Of a stretch of 64,000 nt of DNA, positions 35,880 to 48,737 are shown piece by piece (the first letter of the stretch is position 1; each line of letters opens with the position of its first letter). The notes beneath the pieces were generated by a model that saw only the letters and a list, made by a program, of their open reading frames with translations, did no database searches and was not told the origin of the DNA. Both the position numbers and the translations under genes were made by a program. Source of the stretch: Suillus spraguei (lineage: Eukaryota; Basidiomycota; Agaricomycetes; Boletales; Suillaceae); assembly GCA_016800925.1 (NCBI GenBank), contig JABCPU010000087.1, forward strand, positions 62,001 to 126,000, written 5' to 3'.

Positions 35880-37060
35880 ACAGCATAATTTATCACAATG
35901 TGGATCTACGCCAGCCCACGGGGCCAGTTGTCGGATAAATTTTTTCAAGTCATATCTATTGTGGAAGACCCTGTATCGGACATAGCCCTTGTCGGATACT
36001 TATAATCAACAAGGGGGGAACATTTAGCAGAGCGAGTCAAGTGCTTTGAGTCAGAAAATTCGGCCAGGAAATGAGAGGCCTTCGGGTCCCAAAATAAGTC
36101 GCTCCCGCCTAAAAAAAAGGTACAAGGTTCAAATCAGTGGTAAAAGACGTGAGGCTAGGCAGCATGCGCTGCTGGTCAGCATTTGCGGGATTTTGTGTAA
36201 CGTACAGGCGTGGCGTATTCTTTTTATTGATACGAGTGAGGGTAAAATTGAACTTTCCTTGAAGCTAATCAGGAAGGAAAGGGGTTCCGGGATTCTACAA
36301 ACGCCTGATAATTAAGTTGCCAATTCCCCGGCGTAAACCCTGATATTTTTACGCGGCAGGAGCGTCGCTGGACAAATGAATCCGAATTGGGGTGTATCAT
36401 ATATTTCACTGGTAGGCTCCCAGGGTATCGGACGTCAGAACGATACAACGTTTTTTATGTCCGTTCCAATTACCACATGAGAAGCGCGGTGTTCCATGGC
36501 CAGACCAATCGAAGCTCACCTGGAAGACCGCTGTAACCAAAACTGTTTACCTTACCATGAGAATCCCTTGGATCCCACAAATATCGCATCATGCGAAGCT
36601 CAGAACCACACAGACGGATATACAACATATCACGGCAAGGCAACCATATGCAATGCTGTGCTGCTAACTTCTCGTGCTAGTCATCCAAACCGTCTTGATA
36701 AGCGGAATAATCCGGTCGTGATTTTAGGTGCGCAATTTTCAGGAGGAAAATAGAATGGGTACCTTTGGGAATCGATGCCAGGAGACAAAGAAGTAGTTGT
36801 GCACTTTCTTGAATCGTGGGTCCGCACAGATAGTCAATGATTAAAGTCCTCAGCCAATCTTTAGCGGTGCTAAACGGCAACTGTGTCAATAACAAAAGAA
36901 ATGCAGAGAGCGATCTAGAACTGGAGTACAACAAGAAGCAGTTGCGGTCAGTCGGTGCTCCAAAACAATGTTACGCGAGAGATCCTGATTGAAATGAGAT
37001 CAAATAAATATGCGCTACGGCGCCTTTATAGGCGCTTTTGAAGTGTGGTCGCTTCCGAGG
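35880..37060. repeat. Old duplicate of the region downstream of the GH5 gene
   Basis: This stretch aligns in order, with many substitutions and indels, to 38770-40020. Matching landmarks are AAGGGGGGAACATTTAGCAG (36011) with AAGGGGGCATTTAGAGCAG (38896), CAGGAAATG (36064 and 38929), ACGCGGCAGGAGC (36351 and 39234), CCATGGCCAGA (36495 and 39374), the ATATCACGGCAA region (36628 and 39546), and TAGTCAATG (36831 and 39763). The second copy ends at the 3' end of the GH5 gene, and this one ends at a relic of the same gene. Confidence 0.65.
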
Positions 37061-37069
37061 CGCTATTTA

Positions 37070-37260
37070 TTGACAGTCAATGCCGAGACAAAGAGGTCAT
37101 ACCGACGGGCACCTCACCGTGACGTAGAAGGACAAAGTGCCGCTGGACTATGTAGTACAACAGTATCCCATGCCAATCCAGATATGGGCAACCCTGTTGT
37201 GTTGGCGCTACAGAAAAAGGCATATCTCGAATTAAATCGGCTTTTACAGCGATGCCAACT
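37070..37260 (-). pseudogene. Relic of the 3' end of a GH5 exo-beta-1,3-glucanase
   Basis: Read on the minus strand the segment matches the last coding part of the intact gene at 40044-42876. Shared points are GCGCCAAC, GGTTGC, ATCTGGATTGGCATGGGATACTG against ATCCAAATGCATGGGATGCTG, and GCGGCACTTTGTCCTTCTAC. Stops and indels interrupt the frame. Upstream exons could not be traced in 37330-38770, so only the 3' end was duplicated or has survived. Confidence 0.65.
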
Positions 37261-37329
37261 GACAGAAACGGTCTCGGACAGCCTGAGAGGGTTGAAACTG
37301 CAAGATGTGTTTGGTGAATACTAGTAATG

Positions 37330-38770
37330 AGATACGATCGGTGCGCGGCATTCCGGGACCTGGGCCAGTCGATGAATGCTATACAGCGGCACGATGTGGG
37401 TATCTATCCTCGTTAGAGGCCAAGTTTGAAGTGATACTTGACTCACATTTTTCATAGGGAAAGTTATGTGACAATAGTACCATTTGTAACGTTCTCACGC
37501 CAAGAAGTGTGACTGGGTGACCATCCAGACATTACACCGCGGAACTATGTAGTTCGTTGGGATATCTGCGGATCAGTCAAACAGGCACTGGTGCTATGTA
37601 GCCTGTTTAAATTCTTAATCCTGTCATAATCATCGAGACCGGGCTGGAGTTCGCGCTTCTTGTCTAGCTCGTCATAATTGGCATCGACACCCGTCTGAAG
37701 CTCGTGAATAGTAAGTATGTGCAGCATACTATCTTAATTGAATACAATCCTCTCTCGCAGTTTTACAAGACGCAGCTGGTTTGAAAATCCTTCTTCGAGC
37801 CTCGGATTCATCGGATTCTTCAATGGCGGTTCACACTGGCGGCTCCGGTATTTCACCTCGCATACCCCGACCAGAGCCCGCGGAGTGGGATGCCGCGTAC
37901 TTAATATTCGCGCAGCGCTGGCATACAGTCCTGCTTGTCTATGAGTACTAAGCATATCAACAAATGTTTAGTTGAGCTGACAGTCGAGGCCCTCGAGTCG
38001 TGAGATATGGCCCGCAATAACTGGTCTGCGTCAAGAAGGCAACCTTGCAAATGGCAGAAAGGAGGTATCAAATTGGCGCACCATGCAGTGGTCTGGCCTT
38101 CCTTACGGGGATACTGCGCTGGCAAGACCCATCACACATTTCAGGCTCCAGATTTCCTATCATATAGTTGTAGAGCTTGACCAGTGACAATTAGGGTATC
38201 AGCAGCGAACTACGCAGAGGTGCACGGCGACAGTTCCCCTCGCGGATTGCCATGAACCTGAAGTTGGGTGTTCTAGCTATGTTTTCTAGAGACCTCCACT
38301 CAAGTCAGTTACGAGGAACATACGTTCGGCACGAACATACTCACAACGGCCATCTCGGTGTTTTTACATATCTCTAGGTCTGGAGCCACTTGTTGCGCCA
38401 CCGCGTGATCGAAGTATTTCTGATGTGGATCTCGCAACAGTAGGGATGAGGTAGCCGCGGTGCACTTGGGGCTGATCAATGTCTCCACAATCGTCCCGGT
38501 CATCCGAACTGACAAGTAGTTTCTCGTCGGAACCTGGCACCATCCAGAAGTTGCATGGGTAGACGTATTTGTCGTGGGCGGTGTCTGCTCTAAACTGCAT
38601 CAGGTAACTGGCTCTACTTAGCGGACCAGCAGGAGACGTTCGAGTTTCCAATCGAGGTTGGATTGGGTGTCCTGGCATGGGGTATCCCGGCGACCTATTT
38701 GAGTATCAGGTATCGCCATCGCCAAGTCTCAGCAAAAAGAGGGGCACTGATGATAGATAAGGGAACAGAT
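37330..38770. other. Spacer between the duplicated blocks; no recognised gene
   Basis: Short frames on both strands, for example the minus-strand stretch 37727-37545 (TIHELQTGVDANYDELDKKR) and 38678-38364. They have protein-like composition but match no family I recognise and lack clear splice partners. They may be gene fragments between two copies of an old duplication. Confidence 0.35.
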
Positions 38771-40020
38771 TAGCTAGTGGGATCGAGATGTTTGACGTGG
38801 TCACTTGTCGGAACGACCACAAGCCCACGTTCACCGGGGAACAGCGCGGTTCAAAAAATAGACTGCCAAGTCAGTGGACGCTTCACGATAAGCAAGGGGG
38901 CATTTAGAGCAGAGTTTTTGGAGTCGTCCAGGAAATGCCAAGATTCCAATCAACCGACAGCATCTGAAAATTGTTGTCTCAAGCTCTCACCTAGATTGAA
39001 GGTCGAAATCATATGATTCGACTGAGCAGCGGACAAAAGGCTGAAAAATCTACCGTGTGCTCGTTTTCCTCCATTCATGGTGCCACTTATCGAGTCTTGA
39101 CTCTTGACGAAAGCAGTGTGAAAATACATAACACCGGCAACTAATCAGCCAGGCGGAAGAGATCCAGAGCTCCGGTGTTTTGCTAACGCCTGATTATTGC
39201 GTGGCCCTCTGCCGCATAACCCTGAATTTCCCGTCACGCGGCAGGAGCATTTTCAGTTTCCACAAAAATATTCTTCCAGCGTTTGGGCATCAGACTCCCA
39301 GACTAAAAGTCAGCACGACGGAAATACAGCAATATAATTTTAAAATTACCAGAGTGAAACACCGTAACTGTGCCCCATGGCCAGAAATGATCGGCCGTGA
39401 CGAGGCTTAATATCCCAACCGTTAGACACCCACCGTTGAACTGCTCGACTTGCTATAAACCAGATACAGATCAGCGCGATACTGGCTCGCCTTCACGTAC
39501 ATACGATAGGCTCAGAAGCGCGTATACAAACGGATATATATAGCATATCACGGCAAAGCAACGGCATACTGATGCGACCTGCTAAGTTACCGACTTACCG
39601 CCAGCGCCTTCTGGAGTTCTTGAGCGTTTGTTAGCTTCCGATTCGTCACGCTGAATGTGCGGGTGGAAAATGCAAAGGGTACCTTAGAAAACCAAGACCG
39701 GGGACAAGGGGATTGTAGTAGCCCTGCTCAATTAGGATCATGGCACACGAAACTGAAAACACATAGTCAATGGTTAGAGCTCGTAGAGTCCTCAACCCCC
39801 CAAATGCAACAACACAAACAATACGATAAGCGATCGAAGACTACTAAAACAACAGTCTGTAGGTCATGATCCATCGCATAAATATGACCAAAATAATAAT
39901 ATATGGGTAACGTCAATAAAGCCGGGTGCCATACTACATTCAGATTACCTTGGCATGCTCAACGGCGCTTCCATAAAGCGCTCAACTGCGCAGAAGCTTG
40001 GCGCCGTGATGTCAGGCTTC
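38770..40020. repeat. Duplicated block 3' of the GH5 gene (second copy)
   Basis: Partner of 35880-37060. It lies between the spacer and the stop codon of the GH5 gene at 40044 and has no supportable gene of its own. Confidence 0.6.
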
Positions 40021-40043
40021 CCGATAGTACCATTTTTTGTCAG

Positions 40044-42876
40044 TCAACGACTAGCCGAAAGTGACGTGGTGACTGGAATGATACCACTTGTAGAAGGACA
40101 AAGTGCCGTGGGCATGGATGAACTAACAGCATCCCATGCATTTGGATAGGTGCAACCTTGTACTTGCGTTGGCGCCAGACCGGTATCTCCCGAATCGAAC
40201 CAGCCGTTCCCGACGCTGATCGACGGAGAGGGACTCGGAGAGAAGGTGGGAGGCGGAAGAGTCGGAACTGCGCTAGTGGACGTGTAGGTAGGGAGGAGGG
40301 ATTGGATGGCTCCGGATGTAAGACCGTTGATAGGTGTTGGTGGATATTGACCATAAGATGTAACCGAGGACGCAACAATGGTCCCAGCTCCAGGACCTCC
40401 TGTCTGATAGGCTTGATAAACACCATCGAACTGCGGGCCAGTCACTCCCAACGCTGCGCAGGTGCCTAAGGCAGTACGGGGATCAGTAGGGATCCATCCA
40501 TTCTGAAGACCCAACTGATAGGACCACAGGGGAGACTGGACGCTATTGGTCGTGGATGAATTTCCGATCTGCAAGAGTCACCGACAAGTTTGAGTAAGAC
40601 TCGCACATTGACTAGCCTAAATTAAAACCAACCTTCCAGGTCCAGAAAAACCAATCCTGCAAAGCGTCCATACTAGCTAACGTGAATTCATAAAGACCTG
40701 CGGTCATGGTATCGTTCCATTGCGAAGAGTCTAAGAAGACAGAACACGATGTTCCATAGCTAGCAGTATTCCCAACACCTGTGAGGTATAGTCCACAGTC
40801 ATTGTAACCAGTGCTAAATTCGCCCGCGATGGTTATACCGAATGCGGTCTGACTATGGTAAAGTGAGAACGCAGTCATTCAGTAGGAAACATATATACCT
40901 GGTATTCATGCCAGGGCCCCATGCACTACACGCTTGCTGTGGCCAAATGCCTCCAGCGCTTAACCCAGTTCCAGTCGCAATGGGCTGCCCATCGGACTGA
41001 CCGTCGAATGCAAAGTAAGGGTGGGTGTCAAGTATGATTCGATCAGAACCTTGCAAAAAATCGGCCCAGGCTGCCGTCCCTAAGAATCCATCATGAATGG
41101 CAATGTAGGGCCCGTGCCCTTCTCCGTAACCGGTGATATTGCGGATCATGTCATGTGCAAGGAGATAACTTAAAACGACAAGCTGGCGATCAGGACACAC
41201 TAGCGCATGCAAGCATACCAAGACGTACAATGATGTGATTTGGTCTGTTCCAATGGTAGAGACCAGGGCCTCGTTGACAATGCTGAACACAGGAATAACA
41301 TTAACCCACTCAGGCTGCGATATGAACTCGGTAATGATCCTAATATAGTCAAGCGCACGCTGGGCATTGGCAAGTCCCATGACTCCATTCAGAAAGTTGA
41401 CAGAGCCAAGTTTTCCGGAGTGGTTGTATCCTGCATACCGATCTTGAGTTGCACAACATGAGTAATTATGCACACCCTGCCACATACCGTTCTGAGATCC
41501 AGGGATGGTATGCAGATCGAGATTCACTCTGATCCCGTATTTTCGTGCCCACTGAAGAACACGCAGGATGTAACTAACGTCACCGTAATCAGAAGACGAA
41601 AAAACGTTTGAACAATGATTTAAAGGCACAGTACTCACGGCCAACAGACTTTCTCGAGGAAAGGCTCGAAGTCCCATTTCTCAATCGCCCAGAAAGGAAT
41701 AGGCAGACGGATCCAATTCAATCCAGCTCCAGCAATTTCGGCGATATCTTGCTCGGTCTACAAGCGTGATTGGGTTCAAAGATCAAAGGAACCGAGCAAA
41801 AATGTACTTACAATAAAGGTATTGTAATGGGTCTCTAGCTGTTGGAGTCCACCGCTGGCTGTATCTGCAGCCATCAGCGTGCTCAGGGTCCACTCATCAA
41901 CTGCGCCCGGATATTTCTGGTAAAGGGCAGGTGTAATGAAGGGTTCTAGAACAAACAAGCCGCCGAGGTTGATACTGTACAGGATCCACATTCTATATAT
42001 GAATGTATCTCAAATACGTGACCAAATGAAACTGACCCGTAAATCTTGTCTACTCCCCAAGTCCAGCTGGAGTTAAGCGGAGGGGTCCACGAGTTAGGAT
42101 AAGCGCTATTGTTGAAAGGGTTGTCTGGGTTATCCACCCCTGCAAAGGATCAGTAAGATCGAAACGTTTGGCCAAGAGGTAATAATAGACAAGAAGATGG
42201 CAACGCAAGGCAACCCTCTGGCATTTACGTTAGCAGAAAATGGACCCTTCAACATGAGACATGATTCTCAATTGTGTAACATCCGTAGATGGCACACACC
42301 GCAGTTCAACGCCAGCAACTGGACCACAACATAGCTACAAGTAATAAATGAATGATAGAACTTACAGATGCCTCCAAAAGGATTCAAGTAAGTGAATGTC
42401 GTGCCATTAGCCGTTGTAATAAGGGAGCCGTTTCCTCCGGTCGTGGTTAACCCAGTCCCAGGATTGCCACCACCTGAGCCACCGTTACCAGCAGAAGTTG
42501 AAGTTCCAGTGGTACTGTGGTTACGACGTTTGATAACAACGAAGTATACTGGGAGAACGACAGTGAGGACAACAACAGTAACGACGGCGAAAGCGATGAG
42601 CCAAAACAGAGGCCGACGAAGGATGGGTTTTTTTAACACAGGTTCTGCTTTCGATTCTTGATCGTAGGCTATGGCATCGCGTTTCTCGTTATCTGGCACC
42701 AACGGAGAGACATTATCTGGTGATTCAGCATATGAATCGCGCGGGCTGGTGGCAGTTTCTGGGGTTGGCGACAGATAAGATGCTCTTGGAGGTTCTAAGG
42801 ACTGACTGAGGATCAAAGGAGTGTTTGACGGCGTCACAAATGAATCTGTAAGACTGTCGGGCCTCGAAGATAACAT
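40044..42876 (-). CDS. Membrane-anchored GH5 exo-beta-1,3-glucanase (copy 1)
   Basis: Exons 42876-42366, 42139-42037, 41974-41812, 41757-41639, 41573-41488, 41430-41229, 41168-40899, 40852-40633 and 40568-40044 give an open frame of 732 residues. A cytosolic Ser/Pro-rich tail of about 90 residues is followed by one transmembrane segment (FWLIAFAVVTVVVLTVVLPV), a Gly/Thr-rich stalk, and the GH5 domain facing outward, as in type II anchored glucan 1,3-beta-glucosidases. Marks are LNWIRLPIPFWAIE, NLDLHTIPGSQNG, acid/base Glu in VFSIVNEA, ILDTHPYFAF, and nucleophile Glu in IAGEFSTGYNDC. A Pro/Ser-rich C-terminal tail follows the domain. It probably trims wall beta-1,3-glucan. The first intron is long for this locus (226 nt). 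Confidence 0.9.
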
Positions 42877-42879
42877 CGT

Positions 42880-44700
42880 AGGCAGTCGCAGTGGGCTGCG
42901 GTAGAGTACGAGAGAAAGACAGATCAAGAAGGCAAGGACTCCAAGTCACGTTGAGGTACACACCAAGACCTAGATGTACGAAATGGAACCCACGTTGAGC
43001 AATCAATTTTAGACATGTCTAGACATGACTGCTGATGTGACGCTGATGATCTGATCCGTTTCCCGTGCGGCGAAGCCTTGTCAAGGACAACCAACCAGTG
43101 CGAGCAATGTGCTTTCCGATCCAAACTTCATTGAAGGTTGGTCGATATGAATAAGTTATCGCTGTGTCCAGTATATATACTCAGTAGAGTAGTACTGATG
43201 GCAATGAAAGTGTCCGATGACAAATTCCCACTGAGATGCCGTAGCCCTAGTTCTTTTCACATGGTCTGTGATGTGCCGTATGACTGAGGCGTTTTGTACG
43301 AAGTCGATAAGCACCTGGCCCTTATGATGCATGCTGGGGTAGCTGCAGTAAGTACTGATCGAGTAGGAGATAAAAACTTTTTTCTGAAATTAATTGCAAA
43401 CTTGTTCTTAAAGTCTAGTATTAGCAATATTCTTCCCATCTTCGATACACTGCATATATTATGCTATCCATATACTAAGAGAAAGATGGTTTATATAGAG
43501 TTTTCCATATGTCGAGTTATTGATTGTTGAGCGTGGAACAAATACTGATTCGTACAACCTTCAATTTACCAAATAAGCTCTATATCAATCATAACCTTTT
43601 CAGGAAAGCCACCTTGAAAACTTCTGACCCCGTCGAAGCTTTGAAGTTCGAGGACCTCAGGCGAACAATGTTGTAGGGTGGCCGCCGGCCTCTGATGACC
43701 GAAGCTTACACTCATGTTCATGTTTAGAGGATACCACAGACGTTCATGCATGTATCATGAGCTTAAGCCGAATTTCATTCACTGACTTTATGGCAAGAAA
43801 TATTTATCCTCTGCGTTCCGGTAATGGGCCTTCACAACAAGCCGGAAAGAAGAAAAGAATCTCCTCTGGGCCCTGGCGCAAGGTCCGCGATTCACGCATA
43901 TTACAGGGAAGCCATGATCATACATAGGCTGTGAGCGCTCAGGCTGGGATGGGCTGAAGCGCTGAACCCCTGGACTAGGGTCTGTAGACTAATTAATCTC
44001 TTCCAGCCTGAGCGTCATTGTGGGCGTAAGGTACTCGCAATGTACGACCCTGTTCTGGAAAGAGATATGGAGAAATAATATCGTTTAAAATAATTTTAAA
44101 GCCTCATGTTCTTGTACGATAGTTGGAGACAAACCCACAGTGTGGTTCAACGTCACAGGCGTACTGGCTGGTCGGGATTACGGGCAGGCCTCCTGACTTC
44201 GATTAAAGTCAAACCCAAGTTGGGAAAAATGAACGGAATTTGCCGAGTTCGGGGAGTTTGTATCACCGGAAGGTCACCAAGGATCTGATCAACTGTGATA
44301 GGCTGGAGCAATGAGCCCGCCCTGCCACATAAAGCTCCCAGCGGCTTCCTCATCGAATGGCCTATTCTTTTAGGCATGCCATGGCAGTGAGTCTTGGTGT
44401 ATTTTTTACGCGTGAATGACACGTACATACCAGTGTCTGAATGCAACCGTTCTTGGTTTAATGCTAGGTGCCGGGTACATACCAATACGTGCATGATCAG
44501 TGTATGTTACTGCGAAATCTGTAAAGGGCATTAAATCTAGTATCCCGGCATGCAGTCCCATGTACCCGCCTCAGGTTCAATACCACTGCCGCATCCGGGA
44601 AACTTTCACCCATGTTTGCCGTCCCGTCCCCACCCCCGCACCCTTATATTAATCTGCCTTTGCTTAACGTGACTGTCTGAATCATCTAGTGTCTCGACGC
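42880..44700. other. Spacer upstream of the TEA-domain gene
   Basis: No supportable gene. It contains an imperfect inverted repeat at 43936-44014, listed separately. The stretch near 44560-44600 has a tRNA B-box-like GGTTCAATACC but no matching A box or cloverleaf. Confidence 0.5.
43936..44014. repeat. Imperfect inverted repeat, 13-15 bp arms
   Basis: CGCTCAGGCTGGGA near 43936 pairs with TTCCAGCCTGAGCG near 44001, with about 50 nt between. A TTGCTCAGGCTGGG motif recurs near 63958. It may be a small hairpin element or chance. Confidence 0.5.
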
Positions 44701-44721
44701 ACGATCATCGCATCACCCTCA

Positions 44722-46554
44722 ATGTCTGCATCCATCTCCCATGCCTCGCGCTGCGGGACGCTCCACACTCACACTGCGCGTTCTGATCGCTCCTCATCGC
44801 CATCCACTGGCAGCACCACAAGTTCATCATCTGGTTTCGGTCATCCGCGGTTAATATCGCCTAGTCAAAGTACAAAAGATATTTTTCGGACGATATTGAA
44901 TGTCAGAAAAAGCTGGAAAACTCTAAAGGGTAATACCGAGCCTGTATGGCCACCTTATCTCGAAGCCACCATGCTCAAAGGTGCAAATCAATATTTGCTA
45001 ATCACAGCCTTGGCTTACACGATTCCTCCAGGTCTTCATGAATATGAACCCGTTGACTCGCGGGAAACTCAAATTTTGGGTCGATTTCCCAAGCGCAATC
45101 ACTTCATCTCGGAGTACATTTACCACAAGACAGGAAAGTACAGATCTTCCAAACAAATTGGCAGTCGACTACAACAATTTAGGGACACAACCGAGGGGCG
45201 GGAATGTGAGTACCCGTAGGACATGTGGCACTGTTTGTGCGTTCATTCAGACGGCATCATTAATTATTCTTCTATTTTGGCTATTTTTGGCAGTGATCGA
45301 TTCCCTCACCCGATGCTATCTCAGTACGCGGAGTGAAGTCGGCAAGTCACGGAGGTTTTGTCTTCATAACCATGTTTTTATGGGTGAAACCATGCTTTCG
45401 CTCGACTATTTATCTGTCCACTCTTCAGGAAGTGATGCCTCATCTACCTCCTCAGAGTTCGCCCGCTCTCCCATACCCTCTACACAATACACTACCATGC
45501 CATCCTCTAAACAAAACAACCCTTCTGATAATCGTACTCCAGTGTACATCGACATTTTGCCAGAGACCAGCTCATTCTCGAGCTCATCCTCCTCACGTTC
45601 ACGTGCACCATCTTCCAAACCCCCTCAAGGTGTCGCTGCATCCCAATCTTCCTCCAACACACCACGTCGCATGAGGGACATTGATCCCACTGTAACCTTC
45701 GTCTCTCCCTCTGCTGTCATTGGCAAGTCATCCTATATAATATTATTGGATGGCGCACCCATACACAGCGAGGATACCAAGCTCGAATGCGTTGGACCTT
45801 ATTTCACCGGTTCTTCTGGTGACGGTCCGTTGCTCTACAGCACAGCTCTAGTTCCAAAGTACTGGGAAACCTTGTGCAGATCACCGGGTATGTCACTTCT
45901 GAACTTGGCATGGAATGCAAATCTAAATTTTCGTCCCAAGACCCCACCGTATACACCATTATTCAGGATGTGTACCGTGCTCCAGACCCAGCAACTTCCA
46001 CGAGGCACTCGGGTCGCCCACGCCCTGTTCTCATATTCTCTGCTATATACTACTTGCGATACCCAGCGTCTGTACGCTTGCCTCAACCTTCCATGTCACC
46101 ACACGTGGCATACCAAGCCAATTCAACATCTCTCACAAATAACCATCATGCTCATCCCGACTTGCTCAACCCAATCCGCCCGCTCCCATATCAAAACTAC
46201 GCTATGTCCCCGAGCCTCCCGAACCCAGGGATGTTTCAGTCGCACGAATACAGCTGGCTCAACGAGCCGTTTATGTTGGACGTTGGCATCGATAACCTTT
46301 CCCTCAATAACTTTTCCTTCGATGAAATGATCAACCTTCATGACTCGCCTGAGGCGACGTCAAATGACATGGCTCAGTCCTCAAGCTTCCCGAAGGATAT
46401 CCGCAATTATGTGAGTACACCTACCCAATTGGGAGGTCCGCTATTCACATTTCCATCAGATCATGTAAAAGATATAATCGTGACATCATCATTATGGATT
46501 GTCTGTGGGCCCAGATGGCTTCCAGGCTGGAGTTTCATCTGCGTAGTCCCTTGA
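44722..46554 (+). CDS. TEA/ATTS-domain transcription factor
   Basis: Exons 44722-44980, 45032-45205, 45294-45887 and 45941-46554 give an open frame of 546 residues. The TEA DNA-binding domain lies at about residues 75-145: EPVWPPYLEATMLKG, then SRETQILGRFPKRNHFISEY, then YHKTGKYRSSKQIGSRLQQF, split by the intron at 44981-45031. The N-terminus is Ser/Thr-rich and disordered. After the TEA domain comes a Ser-rich linker and then a conserved fungal region (PTVTFVSPS, LVPKYWETLCRSP joined by the intron 45888-45940 to DPTVYTIIQDVYRAPD). The AbaA/TEC1-type members of this family control development. The 3' end may be alternatively spliced, since AATTAT is followed by GTGAGT at 46411. The second intron (45206-45293) is the least certain. 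Confidence 0.8.
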
Positions 46555-46559
46555 CAATC

Positions 46560-47110
46560 ACTCAACTGATATCGGACGATGTTGCGTTTTGTTGGTTTCT
46601 GCGGACAACTTATGCCGCGCTTATATATATTGTCATGGTGGTCATTTGATGAAGTAGGTTCATGACAGATATGTACAACTGAGCCAACGCGGGGTCTTCA
46701 ATTGCTCGAAGCTCCTCGTTCCTCTTCTGATCGATGTTGCGATACATCGGGCGCATTGCGCGTTGCAACCCCATTTAATTAATGCATGGAAACGTTTACC
46801 CAAAAAATTTGCCAATAACAGATCTCATAACTATCCGATGATATCGATGACCGATGCCATGATTCTAGACTAGTGCATATCTGCAAGGCGCAAGGCAAAC
46901 ATGCTCGGCGGAAAACAAAGCGCCAACAAAGTATCGTAATCCACTAATTTTCCGATTGTCTAAAAGTACGAATAAATTTCTAAGAGCATCAGATGAACTT
47001 TGAGCTCCATAATGCTTCTCCCTGTCTCGCTTCATCACTCCCTGCGCCATGGATCTTCGTGTTCACTATAATTATCGAGGCAGGGCGATGGGCGTAAACG
47101 AACCGCCTTG
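46560..47110. other. Spacer between convergent genes
   Basis: About 550 bp between the stop codons of the TEA-domain gene and the minus-strand hypothetical gene. No feature beyond presumed 3' untranslated sequence is visible. Confidence 0.5.
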
Positions 47111-47115
47111 AAACA

Positions 47116-47667
47116 CTAGAATTTCAACTCACCGCTCTTTAACAGCGAGATTATCTGTATTCTCGCCGCAAACTCTCTTGTCATCAGGGTCACGTCCGTC
47201 AACTGATTGATGCCCCTGGTAATTCCTCGTCCAACTTGGTCCTTCCGAGGACCGCCCTTTGCTCCGGTAGGCGCGCTGCCGCTTATCTTGCCATGTGCAT
47301 CACCGAGTGCCTCAACCCACGTGCGCATAGCCATAGCTCCCGCCATTCCGTCCCACTTGCTCATCTCGAGGATCATGTTCGTAATGCCAGCGACGATAAC
47401 CGCCACTTCATGCTCTACGTTTCGTGCTGCATCTAATCCCACTTTCGTATCAGGGAAGTGCTCCTGGATTCTGGCGAGAATAGGCTGGTAGGCGACGCCA
47501 TCGCCGGCTTGCCTGCCCACGGTACCTCCAACGAGCCAAGGTTTGGCCTGATCAACGGCGCTATAGATATCTGCACGAAGTGTTGGCGAGATGGACTTCT
47601 TGGCATCTCCCTTGGCACCGCTGGCGCTTGCTGCTGCTGCGAGCGTACTAGAAAGGCTGCTAAACAT
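47116..47667 (-). CDS. Hypothetical protein, 183 residues
   Basis: A single open frame from ATG at 47667 to TAG at 47116-47118, with no intron needed. I do not recognise the family. The N-terminus is Ala/Ser-rich (SSLSSTLAAAASASGAKGD), followed by mostly helical sequence with IYSAVDQAKPWLVGG, VGLDAARNVEHEVAVIVAGI and NQLTDVTLMTREFAARIQI. No signal peptide of classical form and no long membrane segment are present. The codon and residue composition look like a real protein. It is convergent with the TEA-domain gene. Possible location and role cannot be told from sequence. Confidence 0.6.
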   Translation of the reverse strand: MFSSLSSTLAAAASASGAKGDAKKSISPTLRADIYSAVDQAKPWLVGGTVGRQAGDGVAYQPILARIQEHFPDTKVGLDAARNVEHEVAVIVAGITNMILEMSKWDGMAGAMAMRTWVEALGDAHGKISGSAPTGAKGGPRKDQVGRGITRGINQLTDVTLMTREFAARIQIISLLKSGELKF

Positions 47668-47879
47668 GATAAAGTTATGGTGTTGACTGAAGCGCCGCAA
47701 ATATTCTGCTATTCTTGTGATAGCGGACTTGTAAGGGACTGATTGAAGGGCGTGCGTCTATTGTTGCGCCTGATACCGAGAGAAACCCAAGTATGTAAAC
47801 GAAGATGCCGTATGCTTCGTTAGCCCGAACACATGGGAAACACGAGGTGACGGAGGACCGAGGCAACAGTCCCATGATG

Positions 47880-48730
47880 GCAATCGAAAGAGGAAGTTGG
47901 ATATGAACGTCCGTTTTGGGACCATTTCTTTCGAGGGTGACTAGCCTGCGATTGGATGCGCGGCTTACTTGAAAAGTCCACCCTCATCCTGTGTGATCAT
48001 TTGACGTTAAATGCTAAATGTGATCAGGGGCACCTGAGCTTGGAAAATGAAATGACTGCGTGTGGTTAGCTGGGTGCCAAGACCAGGGCATCCGTGTCAA
48101 TTGATGGCGCATTTACAGTGGACACGGTTATGAGAAGTAGCCAAACCGTGCATCTCCGTGTATCGATAGTAATGTATTTATGACTGAAACTTGATATTAC
48201 TTGTTGTCGTGGCTATATATTTGTTTACGCACATTAATGGGGTCACCGTATCAGCCGTGGGCGGGCGGTGTAATTTAGGGAGAAACAGCCCGGGTATAGC
48301 GGTGACCCATAATCATATCAAGTATCTCGTGACAGGTTACAAAATGTCTGGATGGTTTCTGCAAGTTAGGTCAGCTATGCCAAAGGTCGTAAGCTGCTGT
48401 AGCGTGAGTACTTGCCAGGCTCAATATTACCCAAGGGTGAGTTGGGAGGCCAGAGATAAGTTCATGTAGTGCGATAGTACTTGGTGATGAGTTTGCGGGA
48501 AGATTGACTCTGGCACTTTGCTCAGTGCTCTCCTTGGTTCTCAAAGCGAGCGCCTGCAAGTTGTTCAGTTGTAAAATGATTCAAGTCAGGAAGTATTCGC
48601 GGAGTTCAAACGCGACAACCACACATATGTCAACAAACGCGTCGCGAATTCCTGCTGACCGCACCACGCAATCAATTGTCGAAGGACTGACCCAAGACTA
48701 ACCCGTGTTCTGAAAATTCACATCTTTCTA
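47880..48730. other. Spacer upstream of the Dna2 gene
   Basis: No supportable gene. Several short frames exist on both strands without recognisable content. The Dna2 promoter must lie within it, but I see no clear TATA box. Confidence 0.45.
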
Positions 48731-48737
48731 GTCCGTT

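Noticed and set aside
35880..40020. LTR retrotransposon with two terminal repeats
   Set aside because: The similar blocks are direct repeats about 2.9 kb apart, but the similarity runs into the GH5 3' end in both copies. This makes it a gene-region duplication, and no gag or pol sequence lies between.
44550..44620. tRNA-like B box GGTTCAATACC
   Set aside because: No A box, no acceptor stem and no cloverleaf can be drawn around it.
45860..45945. Apparent one-base frameshift in the TEA-domain gene
   Set aside because: A 53 nt intron with donor GTATGT and acceptor CCCAAG (45888-45940) restores the frame and joins two conserved segments (LCRSP to DPTVYTIIQDV).
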